Assembly (NCBI GenBank): GCA_024642335.1
Contig: JAHEBH010000004.1
Span: 42,780 to 106,779, forward strand
DNA from: Erythrobacter sp.
GTDB lineage: Bacteria > Pseudomonadota > Alphaproteobacteria > Sphingomonadales > Sphingomonadaceae
Reading direction: 5' to 3'
DNA: 64,000 nucleotides
The position numbers and the translations under genes are program-made. Positions 26,299-34,266 of this stretch are shown in pieces (the stretch's first letter is position 1; each line of letters opens with the position of its first letter). The notes under the pieces were generated by a model. The model made no database searches and had not been told where the DNA came from. It saw only the letters and a list, made by a program, of their open reading frames with translations.

Positions 26299-26711
26299 CA
26301 ATCCATCCCGAACAATTTCGCGGTGTAATGCGAATCCATATATTCGCGCATCTTGTCGATCTTCCCGTTCGAGATCTCGAAAACCCAGCAATAGTCATTG
26401 TCATAGACCTTGCCGTCCGGCAGCCCGCCGGTGGAATTCGATTCCACGCAGACCCACCCATCCCTGCTGAACATGGTGTGGACATGCACCTTGGGATCGC
26501 CCGGATTGAACATGCCGCGCACGGGGGCGAGGAACTTGTCGATGATGTCCATGCCGATGTGCTTTCCGGCACCGGCAATATCCTTCACTTTGGGCTCCCA
26601 CACGCTTTCGTCGTGGTAGAACTTGCGCAGTTCTTCCAGGTCGCCGGAAGACAGCACCTTGAAGAAATCGAGCACCAGCTGTTCATCTGCATTGGCAGCT
26701 TTGACGGTCAT
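26298..26711 (-). CDS. NTF2-like/limonene-epoxide-hydrolase-like protein
   Basis: A 137-aa one-domain NTF2-fold protein with a helical N-terminus (LVLDFFKVLSSGDLEELRKFY) and a cone-shaped sheet. WVFEISNGKIDKMREYMD is typical of SnoaL and limonene-1,2-epoxide-hydrolase relatives. Such small enzymes open epoxides, cyclise polyketides or isomerise ketosteroids. Acidic and basic residues that could form an epoxide hydrolase site cannot be assigned with confidence. The gene overlaps SDR 2 by one base. Confidence 0.8.
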   Translation of the reverse strand: MTVKAANADEQLVLDFFKVLSSGDLEELRKFYHDESVWEPKVKDIAGAGKHIGMDIIDKFLAPVRGMFNPGDPKVHVHTMFSRDGWVCVESNSTGGLPDGKVYDNDYCWVFEISNGKIDKMREYMDSHYTAKLFGMD

Positions 26712-26735
26712 GTAATTCCTCTCCCCTGGATGTTC

Positions 26736-27215
26736 TTATGTCAGGCCGCGTGCTTCGTCGCTCGGCGGCGGAATATTGGGCATGGCCCCGCCCTGATGCA
26801 GGGCGATATAGCCAAAGCGGCTGGCGAAGCGCCATTTGCCATCCTCGTTTCGCACATAGGAGTCGGTGAACCCGCCCACATAGATACCGCCTGCCTCCTG
26901 CGGCATTTCGGTGCTGGCGTGGTTCGACAACATGGTGAGGTAATTGGTGCCCCGTGCCTCGCGTTCGGAGATCGGAACGACCAGCACATTGGTGACGATG
27001 TGGCGCACCAGTATCGGCGGACGGTCGCGGAAGATCGCCTGCACCTTGTCGCGCCCGTAGAACGGATATTCCGGCTGGAACGGACGCGCAAAGACGCAAT
27101 CCTCGGTGAACAGATTGGCGAGGCCCACATGGTCTCCCGCGTCGGCGAAGATCGCGAACAGGGTCGGCAATTTGCCGCACTCATGCTCAATCTGCAGGCG
27201 TTGATCAGGCGTCAT
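26736..27215 (-). CDS. SnoaL-like (NTF2 superfamily) protein
   Basis: A 159-aa SnoaL_4-type protein of the kind often annotated as ketosteroid isomerase-like or aromatic-ring-dioxygenase beta-subunit-like. LFAIFADAGDHVGLANLFTEDCVF and the C-terminal WRFASRFG support the NTF2 fold. The ATG at 27215 overlaps the upstream CMD gene by 11 bases. Function unknown; an isomerase, dehydratase or cyclase role is possible. Confidence 0.78.
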   Translation of the reverse strand: MTPDQRLQIEHECGKLPTLFAIFADAGDHVGLANLFTEDCVFARPFQPEYPFYGRDKVQAIFRDRPPILVRHIVTNVLVVPISEREARGTNYLTMLSNHASTEMPQEAGGIYVGGFTDSYVRNEDGKWRFASRFGYIALHQGGAMPNIPPPSDEARGLT

Positions 27216-27630
27216 TGTCTTGCTCCGCATCGATCTGGGCGAAGGCCTCGTTGGCGATGCGGAAGCTGTCCACCGCTGCCGGGATGCCGCCATAGATACC
27301 GACCTGCAGCAGCACTTCGCGGATCTCGTCCTTGGTGAGGCCGTTGTTGAGCGCGCCGCGAATGTGAATCTTGAGCTCGTTCTCACGTCCAAGCACGGCG
27401 ATCATGGCAAGGTTGATCAGGCTGCGATCGCGCAGAGGCAGGCCTTCGCGGCCCCAGTTCCAGCCCCAGCAATAGGTGGTGACCAGTTCCTGCAGCGGCT
27501 CGTTGAAAGGGCCGCTCTTGGCCAGCGCCTTGTCGACATAGGCATCGCCCAGCACCTTGCGGCGGATAGCCATGCCCCGGTCGAACATTTCCTGTCCGGT
27601 CATTTCGGGCGCGGGTTTCTTGTCACTCAT
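27205..27630 (-). CDS. Carboxymuconolactone decarboxylase family protein
   Basis: A 141-aa all-helical CMD-family protein. It has no CxxC pair, so it resembles PcaC rather than AhpD-type peroxidases. The stretch GRENELKIHIRGALNNGLTKDEI, with its His, is the recognisable core. PcaC decarboxylates 4-carboxymuconolactone in protocatechuate breakdown, but other pca genes are absent here, so a different substrate is likely. It overlaps the next gene by 11 bases and follows the serine hydrolase by 12. Confidence 0.87.
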   Translation of the reverse strand: MSDKKPAPEMTGQEMFDRGMAIRRKVLGDAYVDKALAKSGPFNEPLQELVTTYCWGWNWGREGLPLRDRSLINLAMIAVLGRENELKIHIRGALNNGLTKDEIREVLLQVGIYGGIPAAVDSFRIANEAFAQIDAEQDNDA

Positions 27631-27642
27631 GTGCTTCTTTCC

Positions 27643-28872
27643 TTACAGGACGGAATAGGCGGCATCGATCAATCGCCTTGCACGCGGGCCGTTGTCCCCC
27701 ACGGCATGCATCTGGTTGCAGCAATAGGAAAAGCCGAGCTTCGCATCGGGATCGCCAAAGCCGATCGACCCGCCCAGACCGTGATGACCGAAGCTGCGCA
27801 TATTGGGTCCCATATAGACCGCTTGCGAAGTATTGAGCAGCACGCCCAGCGCCTGATGATAGGGGCGATCCTGCAGCAGTTCTACCTGGTTGTGCTGTTC
27901 GGTGATCATGCCCTCGAGCGCTGATTTCGACAGCAGGCTGATCCCGTCCACCTCACCCACGGCCGCGCCATAGATGCGGGCGACGCCGCGCGCATTGCCG
28001 TGGCCCGATCCGCTGGCGATCTCGCAAGTGCGCCATTTGGGGCTGTTCATCGTGGTGCGCCAGGGCTCGTCGGGGTTTTGCAGGAAGGCGAATTTGCGCA
28101 AGGTCGCGCCATCCTGCCAGCCTTCGGGCGTGGTTGGCTTGTCGCGCATGGCAGTATCTTTTGCTGCAAACAGCCTTGCGCCGGTATTGGGCAGGACCTC
28201 GGCGACGTGGCTCTGCTCCACATCGTCCATGCCGCCGATGTAGTATTCCGCGCCCAGCGGCCCGGTGACATGCTCGCGCAGGAACGGCCCCACGGTCTTG
28301 CCAGTGACGCGGCGCATGATCTCGCCCAGCAGGAAACCCTGATTGTGGACGTGATAAGCTGCGCGCGTGCCCGGCTGCCACAAGGGTTCCTGCACTTCGA
28401 GCGCCTTGATGTAGGGCTCATACTCAAGGAAGGCACCCGGCCAGAGAACATCGGTGGTAAGGACGGGAATCGCCGCGCGGTGATCAAGGCACCAGCGCAC
28501 GAGGATATCCTCTTTCCCGTTCTGCGCGAATTCCGGCCAGTAATGCGCCACCGGCTGGTCGATATCGATCAGGCCCTTTTCGACGCACATGTTGAAGGCA
28601 ATGCCGGTCACGCCTTTGGCGACGCTCATCATGCAGACGGTGGAATGCTCGCCCCATTCCTCGCTGCGATCCTCGCGCGCCCAGCCGCCCCACAGATCCA
28701 CCACGGTCTCGCCATCCACCACGACCGAGCAGCCAGCGCCCAGCTCTTCCTCTTCGCGGAAATTTGCGATGAATGCGTCGACGGCCGGACGGAACTTTTC
28801 GTCATAGCGCCCGCGCAACGGAAATGTTCCGCCGCGCGCTTCGATCACTTCATGAAATTCCGCCTGCGGCAA
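27643..28872 (-). CDS. Serine hydrolase, beta-lactamase/esterase family 2
   Basis: A 409-aa class C beta-lactamase-related hydrolase. The nucleophile is Ser83 in SVAK (83-86), and the Tyr motif is in YHVHNQG. No signal peptide. The start is TTG at 28872 with GGGAGAGG just upstream. It shows little similarity to the first hydrolase of this run beyond the motifs, and is related to EstB-like carboxylesterases and lovastatin-type esterases. It heads the nine-gene run and lies 35 bases downstream of the palindrome at 28908. Confidence 0.87.
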   Translation of the reverse strand: MPQAEFHEVIEARGGTFPLRGRYDEKFRPAVDAFIANFREEEELGAGCSVVVDGETVVDLWGGWAREDRSEEWGEHSTVCMMSVAKGVTGIAFNMCVEKGLIDIDQPVAHYWPEFAQNGKEDILVRWCLDHRAAIPVLTTDVLWPGAFLEYEPYIKALEVQEPLWQPGTRAAYHVHNQGFLLGEIMRRVTGKTVGPFLREHVTGPLGAEYYIGGMDDVEQSHVAEVLPNTGARLFAAKDTAMRDKPTTPEGWQDGATLRKFAFLQNPDEPWRTTMNSPKWRTCEIASGSGHGNARGVARIYGAAVGEVDGISLLSKSALEGMITEQHNQVELLQDRPYHQALGVLLNTSQAVYMGPNMRSFGHHGLGGSIGFGDPDAKLGFSYCCNQMHAVGDNGPRARRLIDAAYSVL

Positions 28873-28907
28873 TCGACCTCTCCCTTGGTCTCGAAGTCCT
28901 TACGACT

Positions 28908-28921
28908 CTAACGATCGTTAG
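28908..28921. promoter_or_regulatory. TetR-type operator candidate CTAACGATCGTTAG
   Basis: A perfect 14-bp palindrome located 36 bases upstream of the first gene of the nine-gene minus-strand run and about 140 bases upstream of the plus-strand gene at 29060. Its TAAC-N4-GTTA form is typical of operators bound by TetR/AcrR-family dimers. No TetR gene is in the window, so the regulator would be elsewhere. Confidence 0.6.
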
Positions 28922-29059
28922 TGCTAGGCCAGTCGGGCGCGCTGCGAAAGGGCCTTTGCGGCTGGATTCGACGCGCGGCGTAGTCTTTCCAACATGGCTG
29001 GCCCTGGCCTATAGGCCGTGCGGTCGGGCGCGAGACCTGGCCTCTGCGGGAGAAGAAGA

Positions 29060-29986
29060 TTGCGTTTCATCCTTTCATGTTTGCTGGCCATTTCGTCTGC
29101 CGCCCTCACCGCGGCACCTGTCGGCGCCCAAACAGCATCCGTGCCGTCCTGCGATCGCGAATGTCTGCGCGGAAAGATCACCGAAGTCCTTGCCGCTTTC
29201 GCCGAACACGACACGAGCGGTCTGCCCGTTTCCGCAGACCTGCGCGTGACCGAGGATGGCGTGGAGAAGCCGCTGGCCCAGGTCGGCCTCGCCCGGTCGA
29301 TCACCAAGCTGCGCGGCTACCGCCAGGACATTATCGATGTCGCCGCGGGACAGGCTGTGGCAGGCGTGATGGTGGAGGAACAGGGCGCACCGGCCATTCT
29401 GGTCGTGCGGATCAAGGTTGACGAGGCGCAACATCTTAGCGAGCTGGAACTAGTGGCGACGCGCGGCCGGGCTGACGGCATGCTCTTCAACGTCGATACC
29501 TATAGCGGCACCCCGGCCCTTGAAATGAACATCGCGCCCAGGCCCGATCAGCTGGAAGCGCGCGCGGATGCGATCGAGATCGCCATGCATTACCCGCGCG
29601 GCCTGACCAATGCGGAATCGTTCAACGCGGTGGGCACGCCGTTCTCGTCCGATGCCTATCGCCTTGAAAACGGGATGCTAATGGCAGGACCAGGCTGCAG
29701 TTTCATTCCCGGCTGCGGCGATATCGGCAACCAGTCGCTTGCGGTGTTCAACATGCTGGGCCGCGTCACCGTGCGCGACATCCTGGTGGACGAGCGCATG
29801 GGTATCGTGATCATGCGTCTTCACTGGAATGCCAGCGGCGAAGCGGATTCCAACAAGCTGACCGCTTGGGAGATGTTCAAGGTCTATGACGGCCAGATCC
29901 ACATGGTGGAGGCCTATATCCGCCTGTTCGAGCCGGACATGGCGCTGGGCGGCTGGCAGATCGCGGAAGGGATCGTCCAGCCCTGA
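29060..29986 (+). CDS. Exported protein of unknown function
   Basis: About 308 aa from the TTG at 29060, which has GGGAGAAGAAG upstream and gives a clean signal peptide (RFILSCLLAISSAALTAAPVGAQ). The mature protein has a Cys pair (SCDREC) and a second pair (GPGCSFIPGCGD). A C-terminal region, WEMFKVYDGQIHMVEAYIRL, recalls NTF2-like domains. I do not recognise a named family with confidence. It lies between the two halves of the accessory cluster and shares the intergenic region that holds the palindrome. Confidence 0.65.
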   Translation: MRFILSCLLAISSAALTAAPVGAQTASVPSCDRECLRGKITEVLAAFAEHDTSGLPVSADLRVTEDGVEKPLAQVGLARSITKLRGYRQDIIDVAAGQAVAGVMVEEQGAPAILVVRIKVDEAQHLSELELVATRGRADGMLFNVDTYSGTPALEMNIAPRPDQLEARADAIEIAMHYPRGLTNAESFNAVGTPFSSDAYRLENGMLMAGPGCSFIPGCGDIGNQSLAVFNMLGRVTVRDILVDERMGIVIMRLHWNASGEADSNKLTAWEMFKVYDGQIHMVEAYIRLFEPDMALGGWQIAEGIVQP

Positions 29987-29995
29987 GGCGCGCGG

Positions 29996-30793
29996 CTAGA
30001 GGTAGGCAATCGTCCTCAGCTCTATGCTCTGGCGCGGCTCTGCATCTGGCGGCGCGTTGGGATCATCGAATGCGCTGTGCGCGGTGAATTGCACCGCATC
30101 GGGATCGCTGTCGAACAGCTTGAACACAAGCACCTCCCACGGCTGCATATGCGGCACCCAGTACCATTTGTGATCGGGCTGGTAGGCAAGGTTGAAGCCC
30201 CATAACGAACGGGAAACGCCGCCCAGCCCGCCGCGCACCTCGCTCTGGAACAGATCCTCGCGCTTGACCGTGCTGGCATCGGCCACGGCAAAAGGGGCGC
30301 TTTCCACCATCACGATGGGCCGCCAGACATTGATCAGCATGTGGCGGCCCTTGAGCCGCCGCTCCGCTTCCTCCTTCGGCAGAAGGTCATAAGTGTAATC
30401 GGCCACGGTGCGCGCGCCATAATCGACATGCGCGCCGAAGGCGGGTTGATTATGGCCATGCGTGCCGGTGGCGTTGGTGCGGATAACCGGACCGAAGCTG
30501 ATCACCTTGTCCGCGCCGGTAATGCGAGCGACCAGCGCTTCGGTATCGCGGCAATAGCGTTCCAGCTGCTCGTTGTCGGAATAATCGGCGATGCCACTCG
30601 GCTCATCGACCACGACGAAGCCGTTCTTTTCCAGCGCCAGGTCGTGGATGAAGGGGCGCACATCGTGCACAATCACCTCATGCGGGTCTTGCGGCCAGTA
30701 GCTCTTGTCCCGCTCGCCGGCATAGAAGATCGCCTCCTCGCCGCGCACGACATAATTCATGGTCGTGCGAACATCGCAGCTTACCGTTTCCAT
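29996..30793 (-). CDS. CmcJ/NvfI-like oxygenase
   Basis: A 265-aa protein. AHVDYGARTV supplies an HxD pair and FTAHSAFDDP a later His, together a plausible 2-His-1-carboxylate iron site; RQSIELR near the end could bind 2-oxoglutarate. The family is named after fungal NvfI (an Fe(II)/2OG endoperoxidase) and CmcJ. Upstream in-frame codons are ignored because the ATG at 30793 has GGCGAGAGAG adjacent. It is divergent from the MFS gene at 30905. Confidence 0.72.
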   Translation of the reverse strand: METVSCDVRTTMNYVVRGEEAIFYAGERDKSYWPQDPHEVIVHDVRPFIHDLALEKNGFVVVDEPSGIADYSDNEQLERYCRDTEALVARITGADKVISFGPVIRTNATGTHGHNQPAFGAHVDYGARTVADYTYDLLPKEEAERRLKGRHMLINVWRPIVMVESAPFAVADASTVKREDLFQSEVRGGLGGVSRSLWGFNLAYQPDHKWYWVPHMQPWEVLVFKLFDSDPDAVQFTAHSAFDDPNAPPDAEPRQSIELRTIAYL

Positions 30794-30904
30794 CTCTCTC
30801 GCCCTTCCGGTCTTTATCCTTTGACCGATCCTCGCGCGCATCATAGCCTGCCACACAAGGTGCCGTCCATCGCCATGGGCAGGCAGCAGAAAAAGGGAGA
30901 ATGC

Positions 30905-32257
30905 ATGGCCGAGGGATATCTGGACCCGCGCACAGTGATGCGCGAAAGGGCGATGAACCTGAAGCAATATGGCGTTGTCACCATTTGCGTGCTGATCAAC
31001 ATGATCGACGGCTATGACATCCTCGCCCTTGCCCAGGCGGGCAGCGCGCTCAGCCGCGAGTGGGGCCTGTCAGATGCCGAACTGGGCACGCTACTGTCCA
31101 TGAACCTTGTCGGCATGGCGCTGGGCGCGCTGGGCGTATCGCCCGTGGCGGACCAGTGGGGGAGGCGGCCCGCGATGCTGATCTGCCTCGTCTTCATGAG
31201 CATCGGCATGGCGATCTCCGCCGTGTCCGACGGTTTCCTGACCATGGCCGCGGGCCGACTGGTCACCGGCATCGGCATTGGCGGAATGACCAGCACGGCA
31301 GGCACGATGGCGCTCGAATATGCCAGCCAGAAACGGCGCGAATTCGCCACCGCCACTGTCGCCTCTTCCTACCCCGTGGGCACGATCATCGGCGCCATCG
31401 TCGCGGTGGCGGTGCTTGATAGCTATGGCTGGCGCGGCATCTTCTGGTTTGGCGCGGGCCTTTCAGCTGTCCTGCTTCCGATCGCTTTCGTCTGGCTGCC
31501 CGAAAGCCTCGACTTCCTGCTCACCCGCCAGCCCAAGGGCGCGCTGGAAACGACCAATCGCATCCTCCGGCGCATGAATGTGCCGGAGATTTCGCAAATG
31601 CCGCCGCGCCCCGAGGATTCGGGCGAAGGCTCCACGGCCATTTCCGAGATCATCCAGCCGGTCCACCGCAACGAGCTGATCTTCAAGCTTTTCATCGCCC
31701 ATGCGCTCAACATGTTTGCGTGGTATTTCATTATCAACTGGGGTCCGCCACTGGTGGCCGAAGCAGGCGCATCGGACGAATTGGGCGCGCGTTATTCCGC
31801 CTGGGTATCCTATGGCGGGATCATTGGCGGCATGACCGCCGGTTACCTGTGCGGCACGATCGGCGTGAAGCGCATGATGTGGTTCACCATGGTCAGCCTG
31901 GCCATCATGATCACTCTCTTCGGCCAGTTCGTCGGCAATACTTCCGCGCTGATGGTGATCGCGCCGCTGATGGGCGCTGCGCTGTTCGGCTCCGCCGTCG
32001 CCAACTGGCTGACCATCGCTTACGCCTTCCCGCCGCACCTGCGCGCGACGGGATTAGGCTTTGCCACCACGGCAGGGCGTGTGGGATCGATCTTCGGCCC
32101 CATCGTGGGCGGGGCTTTGTTAGGCACACGTGAGGCGGGTCTTGGGCCGCTGGATATCACCATGTCGGTCGGCACGGTGTGCCTGGTCATGGCGATCCCG
32201 GCGATCCTGTCTGCCGCCACCTTCAACCGCGCACGGCGGGTCGAGCCGGGACGCTGA
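30905..32257 (+). CDS. MFS transporter, aromatic acid/H+ symporter type
   Basis: A 450-aa 12-TM permease. The N-terminal NMIDGYDILALAQAG carries the DGYD motif typical of aromatic-acid:H+ symporters (PcaK/BenK group), and DQWGRRPAML is the loop 2-3 MFS signature. LPESLDFLLTRQP follows helix 6. The ATG at 30905 has GGGAG 7 bases upstream. A carboxylated aromatic or terpenoid substrate is likely. It is convergent with the NTF2-like gene, 5 bases away. Confidence 0.88.
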   Translation: MAEGYLDPRTVMRERAMNLKQYGVVTICVLINMIDGYDILALAQAGSALSREWGLSDAELGTLLSMNLVGMALGALGVSPVADQWGRRPAMLICLVFMSIGMAISAVSDGFLTMAAGRLVTGIGIGGMTSTAGTMALEYASQKRREFATATVASSYPVGTIIGAIVAVAVLDSYGWRGIFWFGAGLSAVLLPIAFVWLPESLDFLLTRQPKGALETTNRILRRMNVPEISQMPPRPEDSGEGSTAISEIIQPVHRNELIFKLFIAHALNMFAWYFIINWGPPLVAEAGASDELGARYSAWVSYGGIIGGMTAGYLCGTIGVKRMMWFTMVSLAIMITLFGQFVGNTSALMVIAPLMGAALFGSAVANWLTIAYAFPPHLRATGLGFATTAGRVGSIFGPIVGGALLGTREAGLGPLDITMSVGTVCLVMAIPAILSAATFNRARRVEPGR

Positions 32258-32262
32258 TCTCC

Positions 32263-32643
32263 TTACGAATGAAAGGCGGCGATAGCCGGTCCGCTGTCGG
32301 TATATTCGCGCAGTTCGGTGATCTTCCCGCCATCATCGAAGGTGAAAACGAAGCAGAACTGGTTCACGTAGGCGCCGCCTTTCACAAGCGGGCTGTCGCA
32401 TGTGGTCATCACCACCACGCGATTGCCGTCGACCATTGCCCCTTCGTGCGAGAAACTGATCCCGTCCACAAGCAACGATCTTGCGCCCTCCAGCAGCGCG
32501 GTAAGACCCGAGGGCTCCATCCAGCCCTGCCCCGGCAGCCAGACGCGGGCACCTGGCGCGTAGTGACCCAGCATTGCCGCGCCATCGATGCGGCTGACGC
32601 AATCGAGATAGGCGAGTGCTGTCGCCTTGAGGTCTCGGCTCAT
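32263..32643 (-). CDS. NTF2-like protein (SnoaL-type)
   Basis: A 126-aa one-domain NTF2-fold protein: an N-terminal helix LKATALAYLDCVSRIDGAAM, followed by strands ending in FTFDDGGKITELREYTD. It is the fourth or fifth protein of this fold type in the accessory region. Its start overlaps the stop of the MFS gene upstream (ATGA). Function unknown. Confidence 0.75.
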   Translation of the reverse strand: MSRDLKATALAYLDCVSRIDGAAMLGHYAPGARVWLPGQGWMEPSGLTALLEGARSLLVDGISFSHEGAMVDGNRVVVMTTCDSPLVKGGAYVNQFCFVFTFDDGGKITELREYTDSGPAIAAFHS

Positions 32644-33920
32644 GCCATTGCTCCTGCTTTCCGGCGCGCAAGTACGCGCGGGTTGGTTTCAGCCACGAAA
32701 AGGGCGGCAAGGCCTGCCAGCGCCGCCAGCCCCAGCTGTACGTAAAGCGCGACATCGAGCGAAAAGCTGTCCGCCAGCCTGCCCGTGATCGGTGGCAAGG
32801 CAAAGCCGCCGAAGATCTCGCCCACCGCCACAACCGCGCCCATCGCGGTTGCCGCGCGGACGCGGCCCAATGTCTCTGCCGGGATTACGCCCATGAACAG
32901 GGGGAAGGAGCCGAGCCCCATCCAGCTGATGAAGAGCAACGCCGCCAGCGCTGCGGCAGGAGCCTCTACCCACAGCAAGGTGGCAGGCGCGATCACCATC
33001 AGGAAGGCAAAGATCGCCAGTGACAGCCTTCGCCCGATCCGCTCGGACAGGAGGCCCGCCGTCACCGCGCCTACTGCGGGCGAGAAACCGATCACGCTCA
33101 TGATATTGCTCCAGGTCTCCGGCGCGAGCCCGCGCGGGCCATCGAGGTAGAGCGGCATGAAAATCGAGCCGACAACCACCGTGCCCACGGCAAAGATGCT
33201 CACCAGCGAGCACAGCCAGATATTGCGCGTGGTCATGAGCGAGCCGATTTCGCGCAGTTCGCGCCGGACGAGCGCCAATGCCCCCAGATGCCTGGCCGGC
33301 GTTTCCGTTTCCACTTTCGGTGCGCGCTCCGGCTCCTTGATATAGCGCCAGATGATGACCGCCAGGATCAGCCCCGGCACACCGGCGAGATAGAAGGCCA
33401 TGCGCCAGTCATAGGCCTCTGCGATCCGCACCAGCACCAAGGGGGCAAGCGCGGTGCCGATGATCGAGCCGAACACGTTCTGGACCACGCCCGCATTCAG
33501 GCCCTTGCGGCTTTCTGCCGAGGCAGCGACCATGATGGCAAGGCAGATCGGCAGGAAGGGACCTTCCGCCGCGCCCATGACGATGCGGCTGGCGAGCAGC
33601 GTGCCGAAGCTCCACGCAAGGCCCGACATGACCGAGCAGAAGGAGAAGATCACCAGTGCGGCGATCAGAAATGGCTTTCGCTTGCCCACAAGGTCCGACC
33701 AGCGCCCGAAGATGTAGGCACCGATTGCCCAGGTGAGCGAAAGACCCGAACCCAGCCAGGCAACCTCTTCGTTGCTGAGCCCCATATCCGCCTGCACGAA
33801 AGGGCCAAGGAAGGTCATGGCCATCCGGTCGAAGTAGGCAAAGCCGTATGCCAGACCGAGCATCAGCAGAACTGCCAGTTCATACCCCCGCGGCAAGAAA
33901 TCCTGCTTCGTCTCAGTCAC
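32640..33920 (-). CDS. MFS transporter, ACS-type (anion/organic acid)
   Basis: About 426 aa, 12 TM segments. FDRMAMTFLGPFVQADMGLS and GRWSDLVGKRKPF (loop 2-3) are typical of MFS permeases for organic anions such as glucarate or phthalate. The GTG at 33920 is preferred because GGGGGAG lies 6 bases upstream. It overlaps the NTF2-like gene by four bases. It is divergent from the TonB receptor. Confidence 0.85.
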   Translation of the reverse strand: MTETKQDFLPRGYELAVLLMLGLAYGFAYFDRMAMTFLGPFVQADMGLSNEEVAWLGSGLSLTWAIGAYIFGRWSDLVGKRKPFLIAALVIFSFCSVMSGLAWSFGTLLASRIVMGAAEGPFLPICLAIMVAASAESRKGLNAGVVQNVFGSIIGTALAPLVLVRIAEAYDWRMAFYLAGVPGLILAVIIWRYIKEPERAPKVETETPARHLGALALVRRELREIGSLMTTRNIWLCSLVSIFAVGTVVVGSIFMPLYLDGPRGLAPETWSNIMSVIGFSPAVGAVTAGLLSERIGRRLSLAIFAFLMVIAPATLLWVEAPAAALAALLFISWMGLGSFPLFMGVIPAETLGRVRAATAMGAVVAVGEIFGGFALPPITGRLADSFSLDVALYVQLGLAALAGLAALFVAETNPRVLARRKAGAMA

Positions 33921-34266
33921 CACACGCTCCCCCTTGTCCAGATTCACAGCGGCTTTCAGCGCGCTACGCCTGTTGTTCTGCAGCAACATTCGCCTGCCGC
34001 ATCGCCGGATTCATGCAAAAAACCGCAGCGCATTGTGTTGCCTGATTACGACAATGCCGGAGTTTTGGAACGGTTTTTTCAATTCAAGTGCTTGCTCCAC
34101 CACACAGTCAGAGTAGAGAGGCCCTGTGGAGAGGAGATGATCGGGGTAATTGCACCCCGCAGCTTTCTCTTGTCCCGCTTGCCCTGGAAGCCCGCAAAGA
34201 AGGCGGCCATGGGTAGGTCAATTACCATCATGCGGGCCAGACCGGCTCGCAAAGGGAGGATGCCTG
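33921..34266. other. Divergent intergenic region between MFS and TonB receptor genes
   Basis: 346 bases without a called gene, presumed to hold both promoters. CGGGGT-AATTGC-ACCCCG (34142-34159) is a perfect 6-bp hairpin in the receptor leader. GGGAGG lies 7 bases before the receptor ATG. The stretch around 34020-34100 is AT-richer than its surroundings, as expected for a promoter, but no clear -35/-10 pair was recognised. Confidence 0.55.

Noticed and set aside
30341..30904. An upstream extension of the aromatic-acid MFS gene
   Set aside because: It would translate the antisense of the oxygenase gene; the ATG at 30905 has a good ribosome binding site and gives the normal N-terminus.
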